Below are positions 24,386 through 33,842 of a stretch of DNA of 63,315 nt, piece after piece. A model generated the notes under the pieces. The model had not been told where the DNA came from. It did no database searches and was given only the letters and a program-made list of their open reading frames with translations. The position numbers were made by a program, and so were the translations under genes. Within the stretch, counting starts at the first letter, position 1; each line of letters starts with the position of its first letter. Origin of the DNA: Bacteroidaceae bacterium (lineage in GTDB: Bacteria > Bacteroidota > Bacteroidia > Bacteroidales > Bacteroidaceae); NCBI GenBank assembly GCA_024401275.1, contig JAKSLJ010000017.1, positions 1-63,315 of the forward strand, in the 5' to 3' direction.

Positions 24386-25090
24386 TTAATTGTGTACAAG
24401 AGTACCTATCTGTTCGCCTTCCATCACCTTCTTCAAGTTACCTACGATGTCCATGTTGAACACATAGATTGGAAGGTTGTTCTGCATACACATAGCAGTA
24501 GCTGTCACATCCATTACCTTCAAGTTCTTTGCAATGACATCCTGATATGTGATATCATCAAACTTCGTAGCTGTAGGGTCTTTCTCAGGATCAGCAGTAT
24601 AGATGCCATCTACACGAGTGCCCTTAAGCATCACATCAGCTTCGATCTCTATGCCACGGAGCGAAGAACCAGTATCTGTTGTAAAGTAAGGAGAACCTGT
24701 TCCGGCTGAGAAGATGCAAACTTTGCCTTCTTCCATAGCCTCAATAGCCTTCCATTTTGTATAGAACTCACCTATTGGTTCCATGCGGATGGCTGTGAGA
24801 ACCTTGTTCTTCACTCCAGCAGCATCAAGCGCAGAGCTGAGTGCAAGCGAATTTATCACTGTTGCACACATTCCCATCTGGTCGCCTTTCACGCGATCAA
24901 AACCTTTACCAGCACCTGTAAGGCCGCGGAAGATATTGCCACCACCAATTACAATGCCTATCTGTACACCCATTTCGTGTACCTCTTTTATCTGACGTGC
25001 ATAGTCGTTCAAACGTTCTATGTCTATGCCGTAACCTTGCTTGCCCATAAGGCTCTCACCAGAGAGCTTCAGCAGTATTCTTTTATACAT
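24386..25090 (-). CDS. pyrH: Uridylate kinase
   Basis: 234 residues from the ATG at 25090 (MYKRILLKLSGESLMG). An upstream in-frame ATG at 25120 falls in or after the promoter and is not used. The amino-acid kinase fold shows KLSGESL, GGGNIFRG, the UMP-binding TGSPYFTTDTGSSLRGIEI region and DVTATAMCMQNNLPIYVFN. It phosphorylates UMP to UDP. It is the first gene of the pyrH-holB-ricT-gldH-TetR operon. Confidence 0.95.
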   Translation of the reverse strand: MYKRILLKLSGESLMGKQGYGIDIERLNDYARQIKEVHEMGVQIGIVIGGGNIFRGLTGAGKGFDRVKGDQMGMCATVINSLALSSALDAAGVKNKVLTAIRMEPIGEFYTKWKAIEAMEEGKVCIFSAGTGSPYFTTDTGSSLRGIEIEADVMLKGTRVDGIYTADPEKDPTATKFDDITYQDVIAKNLKVMDVTATAMCMQNNLPIYVFNMDIVGNLKKVMEGEQIGTLVHN

Positions 25091-25117
25091 ATTTATATAT
25101 AGTAATTTTAACCGCTG

Positions 25118-25125
25118 CAAAGTTA
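25118..25125 (-). promoter_or_regulatory. -7 box of the pyrH operon
   Basis: TAACTTTG on the minus strand, 28 bases upstream of the pyrH ATG; fits TAnnTTTG. No clear TTTG at -33. Confidence 0.55.
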
Positions 25126-25209
25126 CAATTATTTTTTTAACTATTGGGCATTTAAGCTTTGATAATTGTCAAAAAAAGGCACTGTGTGCGCAAACAGCCC
25201 TATTTTTTC

Positions 25210-25240
25210 TTTGCCATTTTGCCAAAAGAGCATACCTTTG
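25210..25240 (+). promoter_or_regulatory. Bacteroidales promoter of the small secreted protein gene
   Basis: TTTG at 25210-25213 and TACCTTTG at 25233-25240, spaced 19 bases, match the -33/-7 consensus. The leader is about 120 bases. Confidence 0.75.
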
Positions 25241-25366
25241 CACCGTCAAAACACAACAAACTGACACAGATTGATCTTCAATTTAAAGGTAAACACATTC
25301 AGAAAAAGAACGGCGAATGCTCGAGACGAGCACACAAAGTTCATTAACTTAATTAAATTTTAAGGT

Positions 25367-25723
25367 ATGAAAAGATTGTTTTTAATGGTAGCACTCATGC
25401 TAGGCATGGCTGCTACAGTGAATGCAGAAAACGAGAATGCTAACACAACAGACATCTACACTGTCAGCACAAACATCAAGAGCCTCGCAAAGTATCTTGG
25501 TCTCAACACACAGCAAACTCTCGACGTGAACGATATTCACACATCATTCTGCAACGACCTCAAAGAAGCTGCTACCGCTGAAGGTGCAGAAAGAGACATG
25601 ATCATCAAGCTCGCACTCAAGAAAAACTGCATGTACATGCACATGGTTCTTGACAAGGAGCAGTACAGCAAGTACCTTCGAGTACTCAATGCAACAATGA
25701 ACAACAGAGGTCTTAACAAGTAA
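25367..25723 (+). CDS. Small secreted protein of unknown function
   Basis: 118 residues. The signal peptide MKRLFLMVALMLGMAATVNA (cleavage after residue 20) is followed by an acidic, helix-prone mature domain with LAKYLGLNTQQTLDVNDIH and LDKEQYSKYLRVLNATMNNR. I recognise no named domain. The final part is reminiscent of small Prevotella/Bacteroides periplasmic proteins that end in KYLxxLNxTLxNR. It has its own promoter and a strong terminator, hence monocistronic. Codon use looks biased towards frequent codons, suggesting good expression. Confidence 0.8.
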   Translation: MKRLFLMVALMLGMAATVNAENENANTTDIYTVSTNIKSLAKYLGLNTQQTLDVNDIHTSFCNDLKEAATAEGAERDMIIKLALKKNCMYMHMVLDKEQYSKYLRVLNATMNNRGLNK

Positions 25724-25750
25724 GAAACATCACACTTACAACATGTCTTT

Positions 25751-25783
25751 GGCTGGTACTCACACCGAGTTCCAGCCTTTTTT
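25751..25783 (+). terminator. Intrinsic terminator of the small secreted protein gene
   Basis: GGCTGGTACTC pairs with GAGTTCCAGCC (one T-T mismatch), followed by TTTTTT. Confidence 0.85.
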
Positions 25784-25865
25784 ATTGTCCAAAACGCAAA
25801 TATTACGCCTTTTATTCGTATATTTTGCCGATTCTTCATACATTTGCAGCACAAAAAAGCTCATT

Positions 25866-27458
25866 ATGATAAAGGAACTGCAACTAAGAATACTTCCTAA
25901 AACTGCTGCAGAAAGCTCTCTTCTGCGCAGCTATATCGCCGATGAATTCGCAATACGACGAGACAGCATCAAGGGTGTCCGCATACTAAAACGCTCTATA
26001 GATGCACGCCAACGACAAGTCTTCGTCAACTTGAAAGTTCGCGTTTACATAAACGAGGAACCTGCTGACGATGAGTTCATAAGCATCGACTACAAGCCGG
26101 TTTCTGGAAACAAGCAAGCCATTGTCGTTGGTGCAGGACCTGCCGGACTGTTCGCAGCACTTCGTCTCATTGAGCACGACATAAAACCTATCGTCATTGA
26201 ACGCGGAAAGAACGTACGCGACCGCAAAAAGGACATCGCAAACATCTCTCGTGAAGGCTATGTTGACCCGGAGAGCAACTATTCTTTCGGCGAAGGAGGT
26301 GCTGGAGCATACAGCGACGGAAAGCTTTATACCCGTTCCAAGAAGCGCGGCTCTGTTGATCGCATCTTGAACATATTCTGCCAGCATGGCGCTTCAACTG
26401 CCATTCTTGCAGACGCTCATCCGCATATTGGCACAGACCGTCTGCCTCGCGTCATTGAGAACATGCGCAACCAGATTATCCGTTGTGGCGGCGAAGTGCA
26501 TTTCCAGACCAAGATGCTTTCGCTGATAAGCGAGGGGCAGGTCCGCGGCATTATAGCCCAAGACCTGACCACAGGCGAAGAAAAGGAATTCCTTGGTCCT
26601 GTGATTCTTGCCACAGGACACTCTGCCCGCGATGTATATCGCTATCTTCATTCTGCCAACATCTTCATTGAGCCGAAGTCACTTGCCGTTGGCGTCAGGC
26701 TTGAACACCCGTCTCATATCATAGACCAGATTCAATATCACTCTCGTGATGGTCGCGGCAAGTACCTTCCTGCTGCAGAATACAGTTTTGTCACACAGGT
26801 AGAGGGTCGCGGCGTATATAGTTTCTGTATGTGTCCAGGAGGCTTTGTTGTTCCTGCTGCCAGCGGACCTGAGCAACTTGTAGTCAATGGCATGAGTCCT
26901 TCATCTCGCGGAGGCAAATGGAGCAACAGCGGAATGGTGGTGGAAGTAACACCAGAATCAGTTGCAAGTTCCCTCCCTTCAAGGGAGGGGCAGGATGGAT
27001 TTGCTCTCATCATGCTTGAATATCAGGAGAAGCTTGAGCGCCTTTGCTATAACAACAAGGGCGAAAAGCTTGCCGCACCGTCACAACGAATGGCAGATTT
27101 CGTAAACAACCGCATCTCGGCCGATCTTCCTGCCACATCTTATTCCCCAGGCATCATCTCTTCCCCACTCCATTTCTGGATGCCAAAAGACATCAGAACC
27201 CGTTTGCAACAAGGTTTCAAGGAGTTCGGTCGCAAGAGTCACGGATTCTTGACAAATGAAGCCATTCTCATTGCCATGGAGACTCGCACTTCTGCTCCAG
27301 TCAGAATAGTCCGAGACAACGAGACATTGCAACACATTGAGGTTAGCGGACTTTATCCGGCGGGTGAAGGTGCCGGTTATGCAGGCGGAATAGTATCTGC
27401 CGCCATTGATGGCGAACGCTGCGCAGATGCCTTGGCAGAACAGAACGGACAATCATGA
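25866..27458 (+). CDS. COG2509-type FAD-dependent dehydrogenase
   Basis: 530 residues from the ATG at 25866 (MIKELQLRILPKTAAESSLL). An upstream frame to 25743 lies over the preceding terminator and is not coding. The dinucleotide-binding motif VVGAGPAGLFAAL lies near residues 87-99, FGEGGAGAYSDGKL near 140, and the C-terminal FAD segment GLYPAGEGAGYAGGIVSAA near 500. The family resembles HI0933/YgaT-like flavoproteins and has no settled substrate. Residues about 367-376 (SSLPSREGQD) are encoded by a G-rich palindrome and look like an in-frame insertion. TACATTTG at 25839-25846 is a plausible -7 box. Confidence 0.88.
   Translation: MIKELQLRILPKTAAESSLLRSYIADEFAIRRDSIKGVRILKRSIDARQRQVFVNLKVRVYINEEPADDEFISIDYKPVSGNKQAIVVGAGPAGLFAALRLIEHDIKPIVIERGKNVRDRKKDIANISREGYVDPESNYSFGEGGAGAYSDGKLYTRSKKRGSVDRILNIFCQHGASTAILADAHPHIGTDRLPRVIENMRNQIIRCGGEVHFQTKMLSLISEGQVRGIIAQDLTTGEEKEFLGPVILATGHSARDVYRYLHSANIFIEPKSLAVGVRLEHPSHIIDQIQYHSRDGRGKYLPAAEYSFVTQVEGRGVYSFCMCPGGFVVPAASGPEQLVVNGMSPSSRGGKWSNSGMVVEVTPESVASSLPSREGQDGFALIMLEYQEKLERLCYNNKGEKLAAPSQRMADFVNNRISADLPATSYSPGIISSPLHFWMPKDIRTRLQQGFKEFGRKSHGFLTNEAILIAMETRTSAPVRIVRDNETLQHIEVSGLYPAGEGAGYAGGIVSAAIDGERCADALAEQNGQS
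26964..26992. repeat. G-rich palindrome inside the flavoprotein coding sequence
   Basis: AAGTTCCCTCCC, then TTCAAGGGAGGGGCAGG. The CCCTCCCTT/AAGGGAGGG arms are perfectly complementary and the AAGTTCCC lead-in matches the intergenic copies. The frame stays open. Confidence 0.65.
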
Positions 27459-27519
27459 TGCAATTAGCATCTTGTAATCCTTAGCGTCAAGTAAGTGAAC
27501 TGTATTATTATATAATGTT

Positions 27520-28239
27520 ATGACTATGCGAAAAAACTATATTCTCTTATTACTCTTATCATGTTTCTTGGTTGCTAATGCGCAGCAAGTTACACCCGAA
27601 ACAGTGAAGAAATGGCGCAACGCAGCAGAACGTGGTGTTGCAGCTGCTCAGTACAATCTTGCTTTAAGCTACAGCAAGGGAAATGGCGTAGAACAGAATC
27701 ATGTCGAAGCTGTCAAATGGTATATAAAAGCTGCCGAGCAAGGTCATTTGTCTGCCCAGCACTATCTGGCTTACTGCTATTTACAAGGCAAAGGCACGAA
27801 ACAGAGTTACGAAGAAGCGGTGAAATGGTTCATGAAGGCTGCAGAGCAAGGTGATGTTGATTCGCAGTTTTATGTCGGTGTGGCATATATCAGCGGAATG
27901 GGAATAGAGAAGAACCCTGAAGAGGCGGTGAAATGGTTTCGCAAAGCTGCTGAAAAGGGAGATGCTCGTGCCGAATGCAATATGGGATTCTGCTACGGCG
28001 GAGGCAACGGTGTTCAAAAAGACGACAAGATATCGGCTGACTGGTTTCTCAAGGCTGCCCAACATGGCAACGCTACTGCCCAGTTCAACATTGCGGAATG
28101 TTACCGCTCAGGCATCGGAATAGAGCAAAACATGGAAGAAGCAAAAAAATGGTACATGAAAGCTGCAGAAGGTGGTAATGAGAATGCAAAAGCCTTAATT
28201 GAATCACTCTCAAAGAAGAGTAAATTAGACAGAAAATAA
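27520..28239 (+). CDS. Sel1-repeat secreted protein
   Basis: 239 residues. The signal peptide MRKNYILLLLLSCFLVANAQ (from the second ATG, 27526) is followed by about six Sel1 (SLR) repeats of 36 residues. Each carries the A-x-x-xLG/Y...G-x-G pattern and ends AxKWxxKAAEQG: AVKWYIKAAEQGHLSAQHYL, AVKWFMKAAEQGD, AVKWFRKAAEKGD and AKKWYMKAAEGGN. These alpha-solenoid repeats mediate protein contacts. The usual Prevotella context gives no specific partner. A non-coding region with a promoter separates it from the DUF2975 gene. Confidence 0.9.
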   Translation: MTMRKNYILLLLLSCFLVANAQQVTPETVKKWRNAAERGVAAAQYNLALSYSKGNGVEQNHVEAVKWYIKAAEQGHLSAQHYLAYCYLQGKGTKQSYEEAVKWFMKAAEQGDVDSQFYVGVAYISGMGIEKNPEEAVKWFRKAAEKGDARAECNMGFCYGGGNGVQKDDKISADWFLKAAQHGNATAQFNIAECYRSGIGIEQNMEEAKKWYMKAAEGGNENAKALIESLSKKSKLDRK

Positions 28240-28332
28240 GAGGAAAAATCGTTAACAATCGTTAATAACGGTTAAAAATATACTTAAAACGAAAGAAATT
28301 TATCGTTTTTCGGTAATTTTCTTCCGTTTTTA

Positions 28333-28363
28333 TTTGGTAGTTTCACAAATAATCTTACCTTTG
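28333..28363 (+). promoter_or_regulatory. Promoter of the DUF2975/HTH pair
   Basis: TTTG at 28333-28336 and TACCTTTG at 28356-28363, spaced 19 bases. The ATG at 28439 is about 70 bases beyond the expected start site. The preceding 28240-28330 is AT-rich, with repeated CGTTAA motifs. Confidence 0.8.
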
Positions 28364-28438
28364 CACCAGAAAAATTTATCGTTTAACAATAAAAGTTTCG
28401 CGAATACAAGAAACTTTCACCAACAAAACAACACTGAA

Positions 28439-29104
28439 ATGAAGGTAAAATTCAACATTCTGTGCATCATTATCGTGCTGCTTTCCGTTTGGGGAATGAC
28501 CAGTCCAATGATAATGTCATCTACGACTAACATGTATGGCGAAGGAAAAACCGAGAAGGACTTTTTCGAAAGAATGCAATCTCTCAACCTAAGTGGTCCA
28601 ACAGAAATACTACAGCTTTGGCCAAAAGACGCTGACCACTGGTTCGCCGACAGTATCTATAACAAGAAATCGGGCAAGATAGAGCCTATGCAAATATTCA
28701 GTGCGCAAGTTCATTCTTCGGTTGTCAAGAACACAGATTCAAATGATGGATTCTACGCTATGCTCCGCGGCTTCTCACTCGGTTTGATAATGATGGTTTT
28801 CACAGTATTGTTCATAAGCATCATCATTTCCGTGAACAGAGGAAAAATCTTCACAAGGAGTCTTGAAAATCGACTGAGCATTTGCGGTTGTCTTCTGATT
28901 GCAGAATACTTGCTAAGACATATCTACGCATATTACCAGGCAGGAAAACTCGCAGAGCTCTATGAATTTGAGAACTATAGCCTCTCGAATTATTCTGATC
29001 CGATGATCACATTCTTCGCTATCGGCGGTGTCGGACTGTTGCTCATTGCGCAGATCTTTGCCATTGCTCGTAGAATGAAGGAAGAGCAAGACCTCACAAT
29101 ATAA
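28439..29104 (+). CDS. DUF2975 membrane protein
   Basis: 221 residues from ATG 28439 (MKVKFNILCIIIVLLSVWG); the frame upstream covers the promoter. It has four predicted membrane segments: about 5-22, a second around GFSLGLIMMVFTVLFISIII, a third in LSICGCLLIAEYLL, and a last in TFFAIGGVGLLLIAQIFAIA. The ending RRMKEEQDLTI before a short HTH gene is the usual DUF2975 arrangement. Function is unknown; the family pairs with YozG-like regulators across many bacteria. Confidence 0.85.
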   Translation: MKVKFNILCIIIVLLSVWGMTSPMIMSSTTNMYGEGKTEKDFFERMQSLNLSGPTEILQLWPKDADHWFADSIYNKKSGKIEPMQIFSAQVHSSVVKNTDSNDGFYAMLRGFSLGLIMMVFTVLFISIIISVNRGKIFTRSLENRLSICGCLLIAEYLLRHIYAYYQAGKLAELYEFENYSLSNYSDPMITFFAIGGVGLLLIAQIFAIARRMKEEQDLTI

Positions 29105-29138
29105 CTCCTTTTTTATAACGACAAAAAAATAATACAAT

Positions 29139-29345
29139 ATGGCTATAATAGTAAATGTAGATGTGATGCTGGCAAAGCGCAAGATGCAATCTGGCGAATT
29201 AGCTGAGCGCATCGGTATCACAGCAGCAAACCTCTCCGTACTGAAGACGGGAAAGGCAAAAGCCATCCGCTTCACGACGCTCGATGCTATCTGCAAGGCT
29301 CTCGACTGCCAACCGGGAGATGTCCTTGAATTCCGTAACGATTAA
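29139..29345 (+). CDS. Short Cro/C1-type HTH regulator (YozG-like)
   Basis: 68 residues. A single helix-turn-helix: VMLAKRKMQSGELAERIG, then ITAANLSVLKTGKAKAIRF and LDAICKALDCQPGDVLEF. It follows the DUF2975 gene by 34 bases and is almost certainly cotranscribed; the pair probably forms an autoregulated membrane-sensor/regulator module, though neither ligand nor regulon is visible. Confidence 0.9.
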   Translation: MAIIVNVDVMLAKRKMQSGELAERIGITAANLSVLKTGKAKAIRFTTLDAICKALDCQPGDVLEFRND

Positions 29346-29437
29346 ACACATAATTACCTTTTCATTACACAAACCATATCATCAGCATTAACCTCATTGG
29401 GGCGCAGATATGCGCCTCCACCAACAAAACATTCATT

Positions 29438-32356
29438 ATGAAACAACTCTTAACATTCCTATTTATCACATTTATTTCACTCTCAGCCGTTGCACAGCCA
29501 GGCATGAGAAACCAAGAGCCTATAGAAGTTACAGGTAAGGTCGTTGACGCTAAGACTGGCGAAGGACTCATGGGCGCAATCATTAAGGCGACATCTTCTG
29601 ACGGTGGTAGCGGTACATTCGCCGTTGCAGACTCTGTCGGTGCATTCACACTTAAATTCGATCAGCGCGGACGCTACGAAATAGAATACACTTGCATCGG
29701 CTACAAGTCAAAGACTACCAGCCAGCAGTGGATTTTCCGCAATGGCGAGAAACTCAAGGATGTAAAGCTCAAGGAAGACAACACTGTACTTAAGGAAGTT
29801 ACCGTTACAGGTTTGGCTAACCGTGCTACTGTAAAGGGCGACACTCTCGTCTATAGCGCAGACGCATTCAAGGTTCTCGACGGTGCTTCTGCAGCAGAAC
29901 TCGTAAACAAGATGCCAGGCATCACCGTTGACCGTGAAGGTGTTAAGGCTCAGGGCGAGAAGGTGCAGAAACTCACTGTCGATGGCAAGGAGTTCTTTGA
30001 GTACGATCCACAGCTTGCTCTCAACACATTGCCAGCAGAGGTAGTAAGAGACGTTCAGGTTTACGACCGCAAGAGCGACAAGGCTGAGATGACCGGCTTT
30101 GACGATGGTGCTCGCATGAAAGCCATGAACCTCAATACAAAGGCTTACAAGCGCAATGGCGTTTTCGGTAAAATCTACGGCGGTGGCGGTCTCGCTTTCG
30201 GCTCAAGCAACCCTCTTCTCGGCAGCCTTGGCGATGGCGGTCTCTACAAAGGCGGTTTCAACCTTAACATCTTCTCTGACACTCGCCGCATCTCTCTCCT
30301 CGGTCTCACAAACAATGTTGACCAGACATTCTTCGATTTCGGCGACCTCAACGACGCTAAGGCAAACGACTCTTATGGCGTTGCTGTTCACGAGAATGGT
30401 GTAGCTCGTGCAAATGCCTTCGGACTCAACTTCAACGATGAATATCTTGGTGGCAAACTGAAGGTTTCTTCAAGCTATTTCACAAACATCACTCGCCACG
30501 AATCTGCCGATTCAACCGAGATGAACCGCACTGATATGTCTCTCGCTAGCATTGGCAAGAGCACTGGTCTTATCCATAACAACAAGCACATCTTCAACTC
30601 TCGCATCACATTCGACATCGACAAGAACAACACCCTTCTCTTCATTCCAAAACTCACTTACCTGAAGCGTGACACTGAAAGCAATTCCACTTCACGCTCT
30701 TGGCTCCACGACCTTGACTCTCTCAACATGAATCCAGCTCTCATGAGCGACATCCGTACTATTGAGAAGACTCATTCTACAGGCGATTCTGAGGAGTTCA
30801 CGGCATCTGCTTCACTTCGTTTCACTCACCGTTTCCCAGCCAAGATGGGACGTTCACTCAGTGCAGAAGTCAGCGGTAGCGTAGCAAACCGTTCGGCTAC
30901 AAGCATCGACGAAAGGGATGTCAACAGCATCATCAGCAGCAATGGCAACAAGAACCATTCAAACACAAGCAATCTCGGTGCAAATGTTTCCTTCACTGAA
31001 CCTCTCGCTGAGAAGCACCTTCTCGAACTTGGTGTAAGCACAAACTACAACCAGAGCCACGACTACAACAACTACTATAGCGGCACCACCGTTCCCGAAG
31101 ATTTTTCTTCGGTCAATCCTGACCCATTCAACTCATTCTCAAGCAATTCCCACAACTTCAACTACAGCGGCTACGCTAACTACAACTGGCGTTTTGGCGA
31201 CTTCACGCTCATCCCTTCAATCTCTTACAACCACAAGCGTGACTACAGCTCTCGCACATACGACTATTGGGACACTACCCTTCCTGGAGCGTTCGCTTCA
31301 GGTTCCCAAGACCCATCGGAATCCCTCACTCGCTCTTATTCTTGGGTTAAGCCATCCATCCAGTTCAACTGGCGCAAGATGACATCTTTCGTTCGCGCAA
31401 GCTACTCTATGGACCAGAGCACTCCTAACATCAGCGATCTCTACACAAAGCTCGTCACTTCAAATCCTTACAGCTTCTTCGTAGGAAATCCTGATTTGCA
31501 GACAAGCCAGAGCCACCGCTTCAATGTGAACTTCTCTACTTCAAATCCAATGAAGGGTACAAACATCTATGCAATGATCAACTATTCTCACTCTGCCAAC
31601 GGCATCGGAACATCAAGCATCAACAACCTTTCAAAGGAATCCGTTCTCCTTTCTGATCTCCCTGGCTATGGCAACGACCCTCGCTTCGAAGGTTTCGCAG
31701 TACCAGTTTCAGGTAGCATAAGCACAAGAATCAACAACGGTAGCACAAACAACTTCATGACATACATGATGTACAGCGCTCCTATCAAGGCTCTCTCTTG
31801 CAACTACAGCATCCACTTCGACGCCTCTTACAGCTCTTCTCCACAGGAGATGACATACTACCTCGGCAAGAACTCTGACGGTTCAGCTAACCTTCGCAAG
31901 CTTAACGGTACTCACCAGCTGTTCAGACTAGCTCCAACAATTGGTATCACAAGCACAATGGAGAAGATTGACTTCTCTATAATGTACAACATGCCTTACT
32001 ACAAGGGTTGGTCTGACATCGAATCTTCACGCAATGTATCACAGCTTCAGCACAACCTCATCGCTTCCCTCAAATGGGAATTCCTTCCAAGCTTGGTCGC
32101 TCAGGTGGAAGACGAATGGGCGAACCTTGCAGATGCTCGCGACAACTCTCGCATCAACCAGAACATCACAAACATCTCTCTTGCAAAGAAGTTCGGCAAG
32201 AAGAACAGCTGCGAGATCAAGCTTGAGGTTCACGACCTCTTCAACCAGAACAAGGGCTATAACTCTATGGTAGCTTCCGGCATGGAATATTCTTCATGGA
32301 GCAAGCAGATGCCTCGCTATGCAATGGCGACTTTCACTTATCAGCTTAAAAAATAA
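29438..32356 (+). CDS. TonB-dependent receptor-like outer membrane beta-barrel protein
   Basis: 972 residues. Signal peptide MKQLLTFLFITFISLSAVA; a carboxypeptidase-D-like regulatory domain at about 30-115 (VTGKVVDAKTGEGLMGAIIK); a plug-like region with VLDGASAAELVNKMPGITVD and a VQVYDRKSDKAEMTGF segment; then a large beta-barrel ending in the aromatic-rich ATFTYQL. This matches the OMP_b-brl_3 family of Bacteroidetes, which carry a plug and barrel but often no SusD partner. No SusD gene is adjacent, so the substrate is unknown. A GGCGCA/TGCGCC hairpin lies in its leader (29400-29416). Codon use is strongly biased, suggesting high expression. Confidence 0.88.
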   Translation: MKQLLTFLFITFISLSAVAQPGMRNQEPIEVTGKVVDAKTGEGLMGAIIKATSSDGGSGTFAVADSVGAFTLKFDQRGRYEIEYTCIGYKSKTTSQQWIFRNGEKLKDVKLKEDNTVLKEVTVTGLANRATVKGDTLVYSADAFKVLDGASAAELVNKMPGITVDREGVKAQGEKVQKLTVDGKEFFEYDPQLALNTLPAEVVRDVQVYDRKSDKAEMTGFDDGARMKAMNLNTKAYKRNGVFGKIYGGGGLAFGSSNPLLGSLGDGGLYKGGFNLNIFSDTRRISLLGLTNNVDQTFFDFGDLNDAKANDSYGVAVHENGVARANAFGLNFNDEYLGGKLKVSSSYFTNITRHESADSTEMNRTDMSLASIGKSTGLIHNNKHIFNSRITFDIDKNNTLLFIPKLTYLKRDTESNSTSRSWLHDLDSLNMNPALMSDIRTIEKTHSTGDSEEFTASASLRFTHRFPAKMGRSLSAEVSGSVANRSATSIDERDVNSIISSNGNKNHSNTSNLGANVSFTEPLAEKHLLELGVSTNYNQSHDYNNYYSGTTVPEDFSSVNPDPFNSFSSNSHNFNYSGYANYNWRFGDFTLIPSISYNHKRDYSSRTYDYWDTTLPGAFASGSQDPSESLTRSYSWVKPSIQFNWRKMTSFVRASYSMDQSTPNISDLYTKLVTSNPYSFFVGNPDLQTSQSHRFNVNFSTSNPMKGTNIYAMINYSHSANGIGTSSINNLSKESVLLSDLPGYGNDPRFEGFAVPVSGSISTRINNGSTNNFMTYMMYSAPIKALSCNYSIHFDASYSSSPQEMTYYLGKNSDGSANLRKLNGTHQLFRLAPTIGITSTMEKIDFSIMYNMPYYKGWSDIESSRNVSQLQHNLIASLKWEFLPSLVAQVEDEWANLADARDNSRINQNITNISLAKKFGKKNSCEIKLEVHDLFNQNKGYNSMVASGMEYSSWSKQMPRYAMATFTYQLKK

Positions 32357-32440
32357 AATGCAGAATGCAGAATTATGAATGCAGAATTATATGAAGCGCA
32401 GCCAAATTCTGCATTCTGCATTCTAAATTCTGCATTAATT
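32357..32440. repeat. GCAGAAT-type tandem palindromic repeat
   Basis: Units of ATGCAGAATT and complementary TTCTGCATTCTGCATTC face each other, able to form a long stem after the outer membrane protein gene. The same 7-base unit recurs at 45852-45896 and 47152-47200. Confidence 0.7.
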
Positions 32441-32451
32441 TAACCCTTTTC

Positions 32452-32482
32452 TTTGATAATTGCAAAATAATCTTTAACTTTG
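32452..32482 (+). promoter_or_regulatory. Promoter of the nucleoside transporter gene
   Basis: TTTG at 32452-32455 and TAACTTTG at 32475-32482 with 19-base spacing; an ideal Bacteroidales promoter 65 bases upstream of the ATG. Confidence 0.85.
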
Positions 32483-32546
32483 CCGCGTGTTATGCACTCT
32501 CTATTCATAACTCTAATCTAGAGAACAAACTAATACCTCATAAAAA

Positions 32547-33806
32547 ATGAATACAAAATTCCGTTTAACGCTGATGAACTTCCTGCAGTTTGCCGTGTGG
32601 GGAGCTTATCTCACATCCATGGGCACCTATCTTGCAGGTGCAGGTTTCGGTTCTATCATCGGTTGGTTCTATGCTATCCAGGGAGTCGTGTCAATCTTCA
32701 TGCCTGGCATCATGGGCATCGTTGCCGACCGTTGGATTCCAGCACAGCGTCTTTTGGGACTTTGCCACGCCATGGCTGGTCTGCTCATGGTCAGCGCTGG
32801 TGTTTACGGACTGTCTGACAGCGCAAACATGTCTGTGCTCTTCTCGCTCTATGCTTGCAGCGTAGCCTTCTACATGCCTACACTCGCGCTCTCCAACAGC
32901 GTGGCATTCAACGCATTGACAAAGGCAGGACTCGACACCGTGAAGGACTTCCCTCCTATCCGCGTCTTCGGAACCGTCGGTTTCATCTGCACCATGTGGG
33001 TTGTTGACCTCTGCGGTTTCCAGCCTACGAGCAAGCAGTTCATCGTTTCCGGTGCCATCAGCCTTGTCCTCGCCCTCTACGCGCAGACACTTCCTGCATG
33101 TCCAGTCAAGTCAAAGGACAGTGGCGCTGCCGGTCAGCAGTCGCTCGTTCAGGCTCTCGGTCTCGATGCCTTCAAGCTATTCAAGGACTATCGCATGGCA
33201 GTCTTCTTCATCTTCTCTATGCTTCTCGGTGTCAGCCTTCAGATTACTAACGGCTACGCAAACCCATACATCACATCTTTCCAGGGCATAGCAGAGTTTG
33301 CCGACACTTTCGGTGCGCAGCATGCCAACATTCTCATCTCTCTCAGCCAAATCAGCGAGACTTGCTGCATCCTGCTTATCCCATTCTGCCTTAAGCGTTT
33401 CGGCATCAAGAATGTCATGCTCATTGCCATGACAGCCTGGGTATTCCGCTTCGGACTCTTCGGCACGGGTAATCCTGGTTCTGGAGTTTGGATGTTCGTT
33501 CTCTCTTGCATCGTCTATGGCGTTGCTTTCGACTTCTTCAACATCTCTGGCGCACTCTATGTTGACCAGAACACAAACGAGTCAATCCGCTCTTCGGCAC
33601 AGGGCTTGTTCATGATCATGACAAACGGTCTCGGTGCCACTGCCGGAACACTCGCTGCACAGGCAATCGTAAACAACTTCGTTTATGATCAGCCAGAAGC
33701 AATGCAACTTGAAGGCTGGCGCACATGCTGGTTCATCTTCGCCGGCTACGCTCTCGTCGTAGGCATCGCATTCCTCTTCCTCTTCAAGAATACAGCAAAG
33801 AAATAA
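32547..33806 (+). CDS. NupG-type nucleoside:H+ symporter (MFS)
   Basis: 419 residues with about twelve membrane helices. The N-terminal FRLTLMNFLQFAVWGAYLTS, GSIIGWFYAIQGVVSIFMPG and GIVADRWIPAQRLL segments are typical of the NupG/XapB nucleoside transporter family in Bacteroidetes. The late VAFDFFNISGALYVDQNT segment, which contains the family FNISGxLYVD signature, supports it. It imports nucleosides across the inner membrane for salvage. It has its own promoter and ends before a long convergent hairpin. Confidence 0.9.
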   Translation: MNTKFRLTLMNFLQFAVWGAYLTSMGTYLAGAGFGSIIGWFYAIQGVVSIFMPGIMGIVADRWIPAQRLLGLCHAMAGLLMVSAGVYGLSDSANMSVLFSLYACSVAFYMPTLALSNSVAFNALTKAGLDTVKDFPPIRVFGTVGFICTMWVVDLCGFQPTSKQFIVSGAISLVLALYAQTLPACPVKSKDSGAAGQQSLVQALGLDAFKLFKDYRMAVFFIFSMLLGVSLQITNGYANPYITSFQGIAEFADTFGAQHANILISLSQISETCCILLIPFCLKRFGIKNVMLIAMTAWVFRFGLFGTGNPGSGVWMFVLSCIVYGVAFDFFNISGALYVDQNTNESIRSSAQGLFMIMTNGLGATAGTLAAQAIVNNFVYDQPEAMQLEGWRTCWFIFAGYALVVGIAFLFLFKNTAKK

Positions 33807-33842
33807 TTAGGGAACAAGCTATTGCCCCTTGTGGAATGAAAC

